Assembly: GCA_018881555.1 (NCBI GenBank)
Contig: JACAXG010000074.1
Location: 3,479,081 to 3,543,080, forward strand
From: Amblyornis subalaris
Taxonomy: Eukaryota; Chordata; Aves; Passeriformes; Ptilonorhynchidae
Length of the DNA: 64,000 bases
Reading direction: 5' to 3'
The position numbers and the translations under genes are program-made. Every line of letters starts with the position of its first letter. Position 1 is the stretch's first letter. Positions 31,220 through 42,900 of this stretch are shown here, in pieces. The notes under the pieces were generated by a model that had not been told where the DNA came from, searched no databases, and was given only the letters and a program-made list of their open reading frames with translations.

Positions 31220-32642
31220 ATGACGGCCATCGGGGCGCAGGTACGTCCGTCCGTCCGCCCGCTCCCGGGGCGCCGGGGCCGCGCATCGCCCCGCCGTGGG
31301 GCTGCTGCCTCAGCTCGTCCCTGCGTGGCCGGGGTCGCCCCGACCCTTCCCGGAGCAGGGGGCGCAGCCGGCCGATCCCCGCTTCCCGCCTCCATCGGCC
31401 GGCGGCCGCTCCCGGGACCGCGGCTCCCCCTCCCCGCCGCACGTGGCTCTCCGAGGGGGCTGCGGGCGCTGGGCTTGACTTTCCATTACATCTTGGGCCC
31501 CACTGCAGGGTTTCGATGAGGAGGGGGCGCGGGTTGCAGCCGGAGATCCCCTCCCAAGCCCCTGGGCGGCTGAGCCGTGCAGCTCCGGGGTGAGCAGCCG
31601 AGTTCGGGTCGCCTGCTGCTGCTGCCGGACGGAGGAGGAGAGACCGGCTGGCTGCAGCCCAGGAGGGCATTGCTAGGAAATGGGAGCCCCCCCGTCCCGC
31701 TGCTGCCGCTTCCCCCGTCCCAGCCACCGGCCTCCATCCTCCCAGGGGCCGGTGGCTTCCTGCAGCCCTGCCAGAGCAGGAGGCTGTGCCGCAGGACCGT
31801 GGGCCAGGGACCTTGCTCAGCCCAGAGCCCTTGTGATCCCGGTCCCGGGCCTTGACGTGGGAGCATTGTTTGTGCAGTCAGGGAACCAGGAGAGCTTCAC
31901 CCACCCTTCCTTTCTCCTGAGCGCAGCCCTACCCTGCGAGAAGGGGTTTGATGTGCACAAGTAAATATTTTCAAATGCTGAATCCCACAGCTTTATCCCT
32001 CTGGCTTCGTTTCACCCTGAAGTAGCACTGTTAACTCTGTTTTGTTTCTTCCTCACGCTCTCCTTTCAGGCGCAGCAGCTGCTGGCGCACCGGAGACCAC
32101 AGAAATCCTTCTTTGAGACGCTCATCAGGAGCCTGATCATCCTGTGCGTGGCGATAGCCGTGGTCTTGTCGTCCATCTCCATCTGCGATGGCCGCTGGCT
32201 CTTCGCGAGGGGGCAGCTCTTTGGACTGTGGCACTTCTGCACTGTTAGTGACGACAGCGTCCTCAAGTGTGTCACCGACCTCAGCCTGGCCCAGGTGGAG
32301 GGGCTGAGCGTGGGGGTGATTCCCATCAGGAGCATGGTGTCCTTCGCTGTTGTGGTTGCCATATTTGGCTTGGAGCTGCTGATGGTGTCCCAAGTCTGTG
32401 ATGATGCCCACGCAAGGCGGAAATGGGCGATGGGCTCGGTTCTCATCCTCATCTCCTTTGTGCTGTCGGCCACTGGGGTTCTGAGCTTCTCCATTCTCGT
32501 GAAGGATCACCTCACCTTCACAGGCTTCACGTTGACATACTGGTGTGAGTTTGTTGCTGCCTTTCTCTTCTTCCTTAACGGGATCAGCGGACTTCACATC
32601 AACAGCCTCACACACCTCAGGAACGGGGTAGGCAAAATCTAG
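31220..32642 (+). CDS. TMEM37: TMEM37, calcium-channel gamma-like transmembrane protein, 2 exons
   Basis: Exon 1 (31220-31240) encodes MTAIGAQ, and exon 2 (32070-32642) holds the rest. The 829-nt intron is GT-AG and in phase 0. The product is 197 aa, close to the human protein (about 190 aa). It has the tetraspan claudin/PMP22/CACNG layout: TM1 at about 25-46, a first extracellular loop with the family motif GLWHFC at 59-64 and a second cysteine at 74, TM2 at about 94-116, TM3 at about 128-151 and TM4 at about 159-181. Conserved blocks include [11 protein letters not shown] (38-48), [12 protein letters not shown] (104-115), [13 protein letters not shown] (165-177) and SGLHINS (180-186). Family knowledge suggests it acts at the plasma membrane as a modulator related to voltage-gated calcium-channel gamma subunits. 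The start is fixed by the similar N-terminus in mammals and by the CpG-island context. Confidence 0.96.
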
Positions 32643-35440
32643 GCACCAAGGGTGTACCTCTGCCTTTGTGTAATCAGCTTTGCTAACTAGACTGGAAAAA
32701 GGAGAGTCTAATGAAGTTTGAAAAGGATGCCCTGTCTTAATTTGTGTGCAAGGAGGGGAAGCGTGAGTCAGTCTTGATGCCTGTAGAAGACATACCCACC
32801 CACTGGTCAGCATGGAGGGCTGTGCAACACCAGCAAAGCAGAGACTGGGACTGGCTGCCACTGCAGTGTGGTTTTCTTGAGGAGTGGATTAAAGCAGAGG
32901 GTGTCCAGTTAAACATGCAGAGGTGTGGAAGACTGCAATCTATCACACATGTGCTGAGGCTTACAAAACATCTGTACTGCTGTGGGTTTGGTGTTGCTGT
33001 GCTTTTCCCCGTATTCTGGAGCCTTTGAAGAGTGTGACACAACTTTGGTGTGTCTCATGGGTTTGTTCTGTCTCAGGGACAGACGATTTCTGCCTGACCA
33101 TGCTCACTGGTGTGGAGTATTGAAAATCTTCACGAGATCTTACTCCTCCATTTTTCTTTCAAAAGAGAAGGCACACAGAACTTGATCTGGTCACAGGTTT
33201 TGTTTCATTCTGGCGCCTTCCCTGTATCTGTCCTTTCGTTAGTCAGTTTTCTAGGGACACTTCAGACAGAGGTGCTGAGCTGGGGCCAGGGGTAGGTGTT
33301 GGGTGATGCAAGTGTACTGGGAAGTGATGTGATGCTTTCCTTAAGCAGCTGTGCATGTTCCTGTGCTTGTGGCCTTTTCCCCACTGTCACTACTCTTCTG
33401 CCACCCCTGAAGGACATGTGCCAACTAGTCAACCAAACTGGTTCTCTCACAGCCCTTGCAAAGTTTACAGTAACAGGGCATTGCTCTTGGTTTTCTTCTG
33501 TTTCTTTGGGGCAAGAGGGACAAGCTTTGCAGAGGCTTCATGCGGTGTTGTGGCTGGGCAGACCATACAGAGACCACCATGCCTTCTGGGATGTGTTTTG
33601 GTTATCATGGTTTCCACTGGGGCAGTGGGAAATCTGCTTACCCTGTAGCTGAGAGTCTCCTGTAGCTTTTCTTCTGGGAGGAGAAAGCCCTAGATCCTCC
33701 TGATCAGACCAAGTCCTTTTCTTCCCCTGGCTATCAGTAAGCCTGGGAGGAGAAGCAGCTCGTGATTGCCTAAGGAGGGGCTGATGGGTGCAGCTCTAAT
33801 CTGTCACCGCTGGTAGAAATACTGAGAGACCTGGCCAAAATTGTACTTAGGCTGGTCTTCCTCCTGCCAATGCCTGAGTCAAGATCTCTAAAACTGCTAC
33901 AGCTTTGAAGTTCCCCATGGTGTCTTATGTAGAAGGAGAGAAGACTTCAGTTTGTAGAGTAGATTGCCCTACATGTGTTCTCCCTGTCCAACACACAGCG
34001 TTCTGTTGTCCACAGTTAAAAATGTCTTCAGAGTATTTCAGGGTTTCTGGTTTACTGTTTGTTTTGTATCCACTGGTAAAGCTGCTTGTATTTTTGTTTT
34101 AGAACAAATGTTTCTACATGTTTCATCCCTGTACCTCATCTAATAGGTGTTGAGCAAGGTTTTAAGTTCCTGTGCAACAAGTTTGACACAGTTTTTCACC
34201 TGAAACAAGCACATGATAGCACAGAGGCCAAGAAGGCTGTGTAGGCGAGCCGTGAGTAAACAGCTTTGTCTTTGAAAGCAAAGTATCTTAAGCCGTGCCT
34301 GAGCTGAATGTGCCACACTTGATGAATGTGCTCCTGTGGACTCACTTGCCTTCATGAAGACAGGCCCCATTCTTTCTTGGACTTCTGTAATTTCTTAAGA
34401 CAACACTCCTAAGCCTGTTTTGCAATGCAGTTTCAGGCTTGGCTTGCTCTGGACAGTGCCAGTTGTACTTTTGCACGCGAATCTGCTCATCTTTCTGTGG
34501 AGATAATGCAGAGCTGTGCTACTCAGCTCCTGAAACTCTTGTAATGTTTGGGCTTTGCTGGGCTTACTTGTCACCCTTCAAGGACAAGAACTGATGCCCT
34601 TAACCTGCCTTCGGAAAACTGCACTGTGACCGTGTTTGTCCATGAAGGTGCTTTTGACTTGCTGAACTGCACTGTTGAACGCATGCTGGTGGGCTGAACC
34701 TGCAGATGCTTGTGTGAACTAATGCTGTTGGCTTTAGCACAGCCAGTTAGGCCAAAGGGACCCCGCAAGGCCTGGTCCCAAACTGTTGCATTTTGGTATT
34801 ACCAGGTGTACCAGGAGTACCTTAACTAACCAATGATGCAGTTGTGGTGCCTGGGGGTGCCCACGCCAGGCAGGTCAGTTCCCCTACATGTAAGGGTGTC
34901 TATGGCTTGTCTAGAAACATGGATATAACTTCAGAGTGGCACTTTGGTGACATCCAGACTTGGAAATCAATCCTCTGTGTACATTCCTTTGTGCTAGCGG
35001 GAGGCTGTGCCTCCATCCCTTTCCCGGGAAGGCAGCCATAGCCAGACTGGGTTCCAGGCTGGTGCCTCCCGCTTGGGATAGAGGGAGACAGTGGACAATT
35101 GGCCATTGAGTTCACCCTAGACGTGGTGCAATTGTGAATGATTTTAGGATGCCTGCTGCTAGCTGAAGAAGAGGCCTTTTGTTGGGGGTAGGGAATCCTC
35201 TGGGGAAAATAGAGTAACTTNCTTTTCCAACTGGCTTTGTGTAGTACTGCTCGACTGAATTATCCTGGGAGAAGATGCATTTTGACAGCTAAATATTATA
35301 AAAGAGAGTTGATTGTCTTGGAGACATCCTTACATAGAGCAACCTGTGCAGCAGTGGGTCACTGTTCATTTTCTGAAGCCTGTGGAAGTGTCAAGCAATA
35401 TTCATGAAGTTTGTTAAATAAATTGATTTTAAATAAGAAC
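32643..35440 (+). other. TMEM37: Presumed 3'UTR of TMEM37
   Basis: The stretch after the TMEM37 stop has no recognisable gene. The strongest plus-strand poly(A) candidate is AATAAA at 35417-35422, next to a second A/T-rich AAATAAG, which would give a 3'UTR of about 2.8 kb. An earlier, weaker site could also be used. Short open frames here show no family similarity. Confidence 0.4.
35417..35422 (+). terminator. TMEM37: Candidate poly(A) signal of TMEM37
   Basis: This canonical AATAAA is followed within 40 nt by a T-rich segment (CTCTTTTTATATTT). Its assignment to TMEM37 rests only on being a well-formed downstream signal on the same strand. Confidence 0.4.
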
Positions 35441-38400
35441 TGTAATTCGCTCTTTTTATATTTAGATACTGAGGTGCAGATTTAAGGGGATGAGCGGGGT
35501 TTTACATAATCTCCCAGGCACCATTCTGTGTGTCTACCCAGCCAAACTGATGAAGAAATGACTGCTTGGCGCCTTGCCGAGCTCTGACCAAGGGAACTGA
35601 GGCCACCACACACTCCCTGCTCCTTTTCCCTCCAGTGTGTCCGCACCAACCCAAGCAGCCAGCTCTGCTTTCTTGTCTTGCAAAACAAGAGGGGCAGTCA
35701 GCTGTGCTGCTTCGTGGGAATTGGAGATAACCTTGTAGGCTCTTAATGATTTCCTGCTGTTGCATGTGCTCTGTTTACCAGCTAAAGAGCTCTTTCCTGT
35801 GTCCTTCACCTTCCTGTTCCCACACTGCACCCCGTGTCTGAAGCATCCTTGCTCTTTTCCCCAGCTCTGATTGTTTGGCCTGCAAAAAGTGGTATCTGAG
35901 TACAAATGTATTTATACATTTTCCTCTGAGCTCACTGTATTAGCAGGTTTAGCTAAATGTCAGGAAAACAGATTCCCTGCTACACCACTGAATTAGTTTA
36001 TGTAATCTCAAGTTAATTAGCACCTGCTGTTCTCTTTCCAACAGGAGAGGTCATTGGCCTGTCTCAGACGGTTTAACACCTCCTAAAAGCTGGGTAGTGA
36101 ACATCACTTCTTGTTAATGAGCCGTTGAGACTTAGTTACTAACTTTGATTGGACACTTGTGCAGAAGCCATTGCTTGTGGATAAGAATTAGCAAATGTTG
36201 ATACAGGGCACGCTAGCTAGGGAGGTATCCTGCCTGGACTGTATTTTTCGAGAATCACAGAATGGTTAAGATTGGAAGGGCACACTGGAGGTCATCTAGT
36301 CCAGCCTCCCTGCTCAAGCAGGCTCCCCTAGAGCGTGTTATTTTGATTTTAAGTCTGCAGTACCTTCATCAGCTGTGTTTGGAGGGACGCCTGGAACTGG
36401 GTCGAGCCTTGCTTGGTTTTGCAAGCCAGAGGAAGGTGAGCACAGGAAGATGACTTTCTTCACCTGCCTTCTCTTTCCCTCTGCTGGGGCCTATGGTAAT
36501 CTGATAGTGGCCCTTCTTCTCAACCTTCCAGGTCAGCTGGCACATGCAACAAGGGCCTCATTGCTGGGTGAAAACAAGGTCTGCCCCAGGCAGTGTCCTG
36601 GAAGGGGTGTTGCCTGAATTCCTAGAGCTTCTCACCCTCACTGGACCCAACCCCACTGAATTGGTACCACCCCTTCTGAAACAGCCCATTTCAGCTCCCC
36701 TGCACTCAGGCATTGCACAATGTAATTATTCACGGCACAACTACTGCTTTTTGCTTCTGACAGTTTTGCTGGGAACTTCCTTGTTGCTGTGTTGAAGAGA
36801 AGATCCATTAATCACTTCCTCTTAAATTCATTAGCTCTTAGGCTGCTGATGCTCAGGCTGCTGGAGCTGCTGCCTGCCCCTCTGGCTTGCAGAGGGACAA
36901 CTGGCTCCTCAGGGCACCTGGAGTGAACAGCCAGAGGCTGCCACCAGTGTCCCTGAACAATGACGACTACTTGTGTGAAAGGTGGTACTCAGGCCCTATT
37001 TACTGGTAACAGACACCTGCTTTACATTGAATACCCAGGAGCAAATGCAATGAAAGAAAAGTGGGTGGACTCTATGAATATGGAGTTTGTGTTCAACCTG
37101 TGTGCCTTGTCTCCTGCTTTTTCCATTGCTCATTGAGATCTACTTTCCTGTTCCTCTTCATCTGCTTATAAACATGTCAATGTTCCCAGAGCTAAGCACC
37201 TCTTTTCTTTGGTATCCTTCAGCACAGCTAAACAAGCAAGATCCCCAGCAGTGCAGGGAGCCTTTGCACTGCCTGCGCAGAAGGTGGGGGAGGTAAGAAC
37301 CCATTCCCCTGTGCTGGTGGTTGGCAGCAGCTTCCTACACCCAGCGGAAACCAGGACAATGTCACAGCATCGTAACTCCTGGGGTTGCCTTTGCCACCTT
37401 CCTGAGTGGACATGCTCTTCCCCAAGAGCTGAGGACTCCAAATTCCAGCTGACATCCAGGAGTTTTTATGGAGGCTCAGCTCTTCATACAAGCAAGAGCA
37501 GTGCTCGATGCCTGAAGCAAACATGTAATACAGAATCTGGGAATAATTCCTTTTTCTTGGTTATTCAGGCAAGACAGGTAAAACCAAAACGGGCATAAAA
37601 CAATAACTTATGCTAGAAGTGGGTTTTTTTTAAATATAAAAACCAGCAGCATTTTTTCTGGAGCATGTAGTTTGCCTCTGTACAAATAGGTATCATACTC
37701 ACCCTGGGCTCCTTCCAACCTTGTGCTGGTCCTAACTACGCACTGCAGGGCTGAGCTCTTACACTGGCTTGTGGGAGAGCCAATAATTGCATCAGATCTA
37801 ATTAATTACGTGTTATTGTATCTCTGAATCTGTATTTCTTCATTTATGCTGGAAGGAGGCACTTGCATTTGAAACAAACAGCTGCTTTGGCTTGAAGGAT
37901 GAATGTTCAATTCTCAGACAGGGAATATAAAAGTTGTTTCACTCTTCTTGGTCTCATTCATAGGCCAGAGAGAGAACGAAGGTTACATTTTTTTGGAAGT
38001 ATCTGACTTGCTAAGTGCACTGGGACAGAGTCACCCCCTCCCCCCCGCTCCGAGAAGGTCAGAGGCTCTGCTTGGTTTGGGTGAGTCTGCAAAAAGTGAG
38101 GTCTTTCATTCAAACCATGGAAGGGGCTTTTTCACTTCTCCTTTGGTAACAGGACTGATCCTGCTTCTGTTCTTCCCTCCACTTGTTTTGGCTGACTTTT
38201 GAAGGACAAAGCCAACTTGAAACGTTGCTATTTCCAAAAATGTAAGTTTAAAGTAATTCCTGGAAACACTCGCCAGTTTACAGCTTTATATATCATTATC
38301 ATTTTCCTGGTTTTAAAGAGGTTCAACTCTCCTGCTGCTGGGTGACCTGTATGAGCCCCCAAAGCCAACCAGGCAAGGGAGCAGCCACGAAGCCCTTCCT

Positions 38401-38893
38401 CTCCTGGCTGCCCTCCATGTGCTGCTGCCTGCAGTGCCCAGTGCATCACAGAGGATGTGGGATAACTGGGAAAATTGTCAGCACTGGCAGAGAAAAAAAG
38501 ACATTTTCCTTGAATCTCAGAGTTTCAAACAGAGCAAACAGCACTCAAAAACCTGCTTTTGTACAGGTAATTTAACCTTGAATGTATCCTTTGAATTTCT
38601 CTGCATGTTTGCCTTCTGACAAAATGGCAGAAGCCTACCATGTAGGCATTTGGTGTGATTAAAAGCTCGTTGGAGCAGTTTTGGCAGAGGGGGCTGGGGA
38701 ATGCTCAGGCATTCAGGCAGCGTTTGACATACCATGCATGTTTTGCCAATGTCTTGTAGGTAATCGGGAGGAGGAAGGGAGAAGTGATAAACACCATTTG
38801 CTTTCGTTCAATAATCTTTGCCCTTGAAGAAACCCAGCCAAAAATCGCCCCAACTAGGGAAATGTGGATACAAAATCAAGCAGGAGATTTGAT
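35441..38893. other. Gap between TMEM37 and SCTR 3' ends
   Basis: TMEM37 and SCTR converge on this stretch. Apart from one CR1 fragment (36253-36335), I see no recognisable feature. No exon-like frames with similarity to known proteins were found on either strand. Confidence 0.5.
36253..36335 (-). repeat. CR1 LINE fragment, 3' end
   Basis: The plus strand reads AGAATCACAGAATGGTTAAG and continues through the familiar 'ggtcatctagtccagcctccctgctcaagca' region, which is the reverse complement of a CR1 3' end. About 80 bp survive, truncated at the CR1 5' side. The insertion lies between the convergent TMEM37 and SCTR genes. Confidence 0.88.
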
Positions 38894-38899
38894 TTTATT
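38894..38899 (-). terminator. SCTR: Candidate poly(A) signal of SCTR
   Basis: The minus strand reads AATAAA about 1.05 kb after the SCTR stop codon. I saw no closer canonical hexamer in the intervening stretch. The 3'UTR would then run from 39940 down to about 38875. Confidence 0.35.
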
Positions 38900-39940
38900 T
38901 GTCAGATGAATTATTTTATCCCTTTCCCATTCAAACCAGGGAAATTTGCTTAATTATGTCCTTGAGAACATAAAGCTGAGATAGTTCAGATACCTCTTGA
39001 CAACATATTACAGTGCACAGCCTTGCAGATTTCAGTACACTGAGGGACTGTAGACTCTAAAGGGATTTTTGATAGCCACTGTGGTATTGTTTTTCACAAG
39101 ATAGCTTCTGCTGTCCAGTTCAATTGAGTTTTAGATGTCTCAAGAGCTTTCATTTCTTCCCTTCAAAGACAAGCTGGACAAGTCTCAGAGGTACAGACAC
39201 AATAGGAATGAGCTATCTTACTGAAGGGTTTTTGGTCACCTTTGGAATATGCTATAATAGCTTTTTTACCATTTCAAACTGATACAAATATCCAAATTGA
39301 ACCACCATTGTTTCCAAGGTCTCCACTGCTAAAAGAGGGAAAGGAAAAAAATCTGTCTGAACCTGACACAATCACTGGAGCAATAGACATGCAGTCAGAG
39401 AGGAAACTGGAGCTCAGCTGTGCTTTATGTTCTCTGTGTCCATCATCCATCGCCACAACAGAAAGACTTTGAACCTTGATGAGTTTTAGGGGTTAATTAA
39501 TTTTGCATTTCAAACCCTTGGGCTGTGTTAGAGGGCAGCATGTAACCTTCATCATATAAAATTGAATGTCCTCCCAGCTTCTGCAGCAGAAGAAAGAGAG
39601 AACATCAAAAACCCACCAGCCTGGCTTAGCGTGGAACATGTTGGAGAGCCACATGGAAAATGAAAGGTCACATTTAAGGTAGAAACAGCAGCTGAAAAAT
39701 ACTGGTATGGAAAGAAACACAAACTACTGTGGCCAGAAACTCAAGGAAGAGCATAATATTTTGGCCCATTCTGCTTTGCAAAATAACTGTGGTGCTGCAC
39801 AGGATATACACGAACAGATGTGCTTCAGGAACCGTTGATCTACAGCCAAGTCCCACTCTTGGATACACAAGACTCCCGGCTCAGTCCGTGGGACTTAACC
39901 ATGTGTATCTGAGCATGGAGGCATCCTCAGGTGCGCAGTG

Positions 39941-42900
39941 TTAAAGCTCACTTGGCCTTTGGAGGGCTTCTCTCCTGTGCTCTGGTGGGCTGGACCTCAC
40001 CATCTGCATCTCTTGAGTCAAGCCACTTCCTCCGTTACTCGCTGAGGTGCTGAGGTGCTGACGCAAGTGTTTGCTTAAATGCCACTGCCTCCATTTTCTC
40101 TGAACTTCCAGCTGAACCTGGAAAGGGTGGAAAGGTCACAAAATACTTCGTTCAGCTGGTTTATCTTGGAGCCCTGCATTGCGGAGAGCAGTGCAACAGG
40201 AAAAGGAGAGTGGGTTACCTTTGCCAATGTTTGGGTTTATTTATATAACCCCCAGTTTAAGGGGTTAAGGGAGGGCCTGTTCCTTGACACTTCTAGTGAT
40301 ACTGTTGTTGCAGCCACACAATTTTCTATTTAATTGCAGGTGAAACTGTTCACAGAATCTAGTTGGCCCTAATAAGTGTTTGGTTTAGATTTTCCCAGAA
40401 TTTTAATTTTAGATATAAAGCCAGGGCATTTTGGCACACTAAGGTAAAATGAAAATGCAGATTTTCATTTCAAAACAACTTTTTCTGAACCCTGTTACAA
40501 GATCAATCAAAGTATTTCAAGCCCTTCCTTCATTTCAAAGTGACCTTTTCTTCTTAGGCACTGGTTTGCGTGTTTTTTTTTTTTTCTTCCAATTACCTCC
40601 GAATCTTCTTTCTTCTATATAATGTTACCCCCCACCTCTACCAGCAGCAGGATTTCAGAGTGCAAGTTCTAGCCCAGAAGCTTGCAACTACAAGGAAAAC
40701 ATGCAACTACATCATGCAACTACAGAGGAAATGTTCCCTCTACCGAAAGTTTTACGTTTTGAGAATCCTAATAAACTTGGACTGGATATAGTTTTTGATA
40801 AACTCCCTCCCAAGCAAAGAAAACAGCCATGGATGGGATGAGAGATAATGGTAGCATACGTCAGAACCAGTCGGTTGTCAGTGTGACTGTGTGAGGGATG
40901 GTGCTCCCACCCTCTGTTCCCAGACAGTAATAATGCTATCTGATTTATGAAACGGTTGCAGTAGTTGAGGGGTGAAGTTTGCATCTGGCATACAATTACC
41001 TAGGCTTGCCAGGTCTAGGAGGTATTTCATGAGTGATGTTAGGTAGCTGGGAAGAAAACCCTCAGATAAACCATGTAATTCATGGGGGAATATATCCCAC
41101 TGATTAATGAGGCATGCTTCAGCAATAGAAAAGAATATTATACACACAAAACTCACCTCACCATTAAGAAAACAATAAAGTACAGCCACAACAAAGCCCT
41201 AAAAGATAAAAGAACCGTGGTCACAGAACTGCAGTTTCAGTTTTTGAATAGGATGAGGCATCTCAAGGGAAATCAGACAGCTTGGCTTTGCCATTGGAAA
41301 CTCTGGTCTGTTGCAGAGTTATATGTTCTATCTCTTTTCCTTATTTTAAAGAAATAAGAGCTTGTCAAATATTACCTGGAATGATCCAAGAGCCAATTCA
41401 AAAAACAGCTGAATTTCCACTGTACCACTGCTTGCATCCTCAGGGAAAAAAGCAAAGATGATGTAGTGGACCCCAAAGAGAGGGATGAGGAGGAGTGTTG
41501 ACTTTGCAAGTCTCCTGAGAATGAAAATGGAGGGAAAAGCTGGTGTAGAAGGCGCAAGAAATGCTGAAGTGGGCTTGCATGTCTTATAAGGGACGTAAGG
41601 GACATACTTGTACTGGTTGAAATCACTGCTCCGTCCTTCAGGCGAGCTGAGCTTCGTCATCAAGATTCTTAAAATGTTGACAAAGAGAATGAAATTAATC
41701 TGAAAAAAAAAAAAAATGCAAAAGCAACCAACCCAGTATCCAGGTATCAGCAGAGCCAGTTTGGGGAGTTTGGACCAAGCAGAAAGAATAGAAGGGTTGG
41801 GGCTGGCCTGCCTGTGTCCGTGTTCCCATCCCAATCTCTGTTCCTGCCTCTCTAGCCTGCTTGGCCACCCTGGGCTTGGGTGCTGGTTGCTTTCCCTGCC
41901 GGTCTGCTGCAGCTTTAACCACGGACATGGTCAGGGCTTACTATCCAGGCAAATCACCCAAGGGCAGGGAGACCAGGAGCATTGGTTTGGTCCCTTCTGG
42001 CTGTGAGTTCTGACAGCCTCTGCACAGCCCAGCCCCACTTTGGATGCCAGCAAAGGGGCAGCACTGGAGCTATCACTTGCTAACTAGGACTACAAGTGCT
42101 GTTTGTTCCCTGCCAAAAAGTCTCCGTGTGGTTTGGGATCACGAGGCAAAGCAGTTGAAAGTGGGGAGAGGAGAGAGTTGACGCTGGAGTTCTTCCTTTT
42201 GCATTCTCCCCGTCTCGAAGGGTGGATATCAGATAAAAATGCTGATCTGCTCAGTTTGGGTGCCGATGAGGCAATAGCTGTTTCTGCTCGTTTGACCCTC
42301 AGGCAGAGAGTGGGAGTTGCAGGGGAGGCACAGCCGCCTGACGGTGTCTGTCTCTGTCTCCCGCGGCCGGTGCCTTGCTCCCCGTGGGGAGCGACCTCAG
42401 GCTGATCTACCCTTGGCTTGCACACTCGGCAGACCTGCACTCCTTTTGCAACACCCGGCGTGGTGGCAGGCCCTTAACCCTTCCCTGTGCTTGGAAACAC
42501 CATTGCAGAGGTGCTTTCTCTTCCTGGTGGCTTGTGCGTGCCTGCGGGCATTGGAGCAGGGCTCTGGGGTGGTGCGTTTCCCTAAAAGAAGTGGGTCTAC
42601 TTTTAGGGACACGGGACAGACACAAGAAGTCCCTGGGTTCCTTAAAGTTATTGGATGGAAAGGAAGCAACTGTGGCTGCACGGTCTGGGCTGCTGAGGGT
42701 GTCTGGAGAGGGCTGGAAGTTTGGGGAAGCTGAGGAGGGCCAAGGTGAGGAACAGAGCTGTGAGGAGCAAGAGTTGGGGAGCATGAAGGAAAGACTGAAA
42801 TATTTTGGGGTTGGTGGGGAGCGAAGGAGGTTCAGGTCTGGGTGTTCTGGGGTTTTAACCCNTTAGGCCAGGGACGACCCGTGTAGGCTAAGCAGGACTT

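Noticed and set aside
30637..31593. Open frame of 318 codons on the plus strand, with a 246-codon frame on the opposite strand, at the TMEM37 CpG island
   Set aside because: Both arise from extreme GC content, which removes stop codons in several frames. The product is Pro/Arg/Ala-rich with no domain, overlaps the true TMEM37 start exon, and has matching long frames on the other strand.
42375..42866. 163-codon plus-strand open frame in SCTR intron 9
   Set aside because: It lies in a moderately GC-rich intronic patch with competing frames on both strands, and no recognisable protein family.
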